From an uncultured Hungatella sp. (lineage in GTDB: Bacteria; Bacillota; Clostridia; Lachnospirales; Lachnospiraceae), in NCBI GenBank assembly GCA_910577935.1, contig CAJTOT010000068.1:1-5086 (forward strand): DNA of 5,086 nucleotides, in the 5' to 3' direction. This document shows positions 4,995-5,086 of this stretch, in pieces; positions within the stretch are counted from its first letter, which is position 1, and the number at the start of each line of letters is the position of its first letter. The notes under the pieces were generated by a model, which was given only the letters and a program-made list of their open reading frames with translations, had not been told where the DNA came from and searched no databases. The translations under genes and the position numbers were made by a program.

Positions 4995-5086
4995 GCGCCT
5001 CTTGTCCGTCTGCGCCGGCCCAAAGCCCGGGCCTCCCCCCGCCCTCCGCCCCATGAACGGAAAGAGCCGCTGGGACTGCCGTAAAG
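4995..5086. other. GC-rich tail without a supported gene
   Basis: The last 92 bases are much richer in G and C than the sequence before them, with long C runs (5034-5060) and a GGCCC/GGGCC inverted repeat (5017-5021 and 5029-5033). Minus-strand frames stay open across this part and could be the C-terminal end of a convergent gene, but no codon pattern or motif is convincing. A short plus-strand frame starting at ATG 5053 has no ribosome binding site. Confidence 0.4.

Noticed and set aside
5053..5086. Start of a plus-strand gene at the right edge
   Set aside because: No ribosome binding site precedes the ATG, only a C-rich tract, and only about 11 codons are visible.

Overview
The window looks like a low-to-moderate GC Firmicute chromosome, most probably Lachnospiraceae / Clostridium cluster XIVa. 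The clues are strong AGGAGG-type ribosome binding sites, a CHAP lysin with choline-binding-type repeats, a small XRE regulator of a kind I associate with that family, and a GH1 6-phospho-beta-glucosidase. The family-level assignment is inference from protein style, not a database match.

The window falls into two halves. The left part (1 to about 1500) looks like the end of a decayed prophage or integrative element. It holds the 3' part of a CHAP-domain cell-wall hydrolase broken by two in-frame stop codons, a convergent XRE-family repressor, and a divergent small membrane-anchored protein of unknown function. The repressor and the small protein share a compact bidirectional promoter with a near-symmetric inverted repeat. 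At about 1497-1521 lies what looks like the 3' end of a tRNA (T-arm plus acceptor strand, best fit tRNA-Ser, alternatively tmRNA) with no tRNA body upstream. A strong terminator follows at once. This is the expected appearance of an attachment site left when an element integrates into the 3' end of a tRNA or tmRNA gene. The short interval before it carries a 12-bp tandem repeat, several TATCACA heptamers and a hairpin, as might be expected of integrase arm sites.

The right part (about 1520 to 5086) looks like ordinary chromosome. A two-gene minus-strand operon encodes a Cys-free, highly basic coiled-coil protein of unknown function, followed closely by a secreted YkuD-type L,D-transpeptidase (peptidoglycan cross-linking or remodelling). 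Divergent from it is a complete GH1 6-phospho-beta-glucosidase, a cytoplasmic enzyme for PTS-imported beta-glucosides, with a good sigma-A promoter, two abutting palindromes just upstream and a rho-independent terminator downstream. The last 90 bases are GC-rich and carry no gene I can support.

I found no convincing wholly new system. The most informative observations are the probable att site, the doubly mutated lysin, the symmetric XRE control region and the unexplained coiled-coil/L,D-transpeptidase pair.
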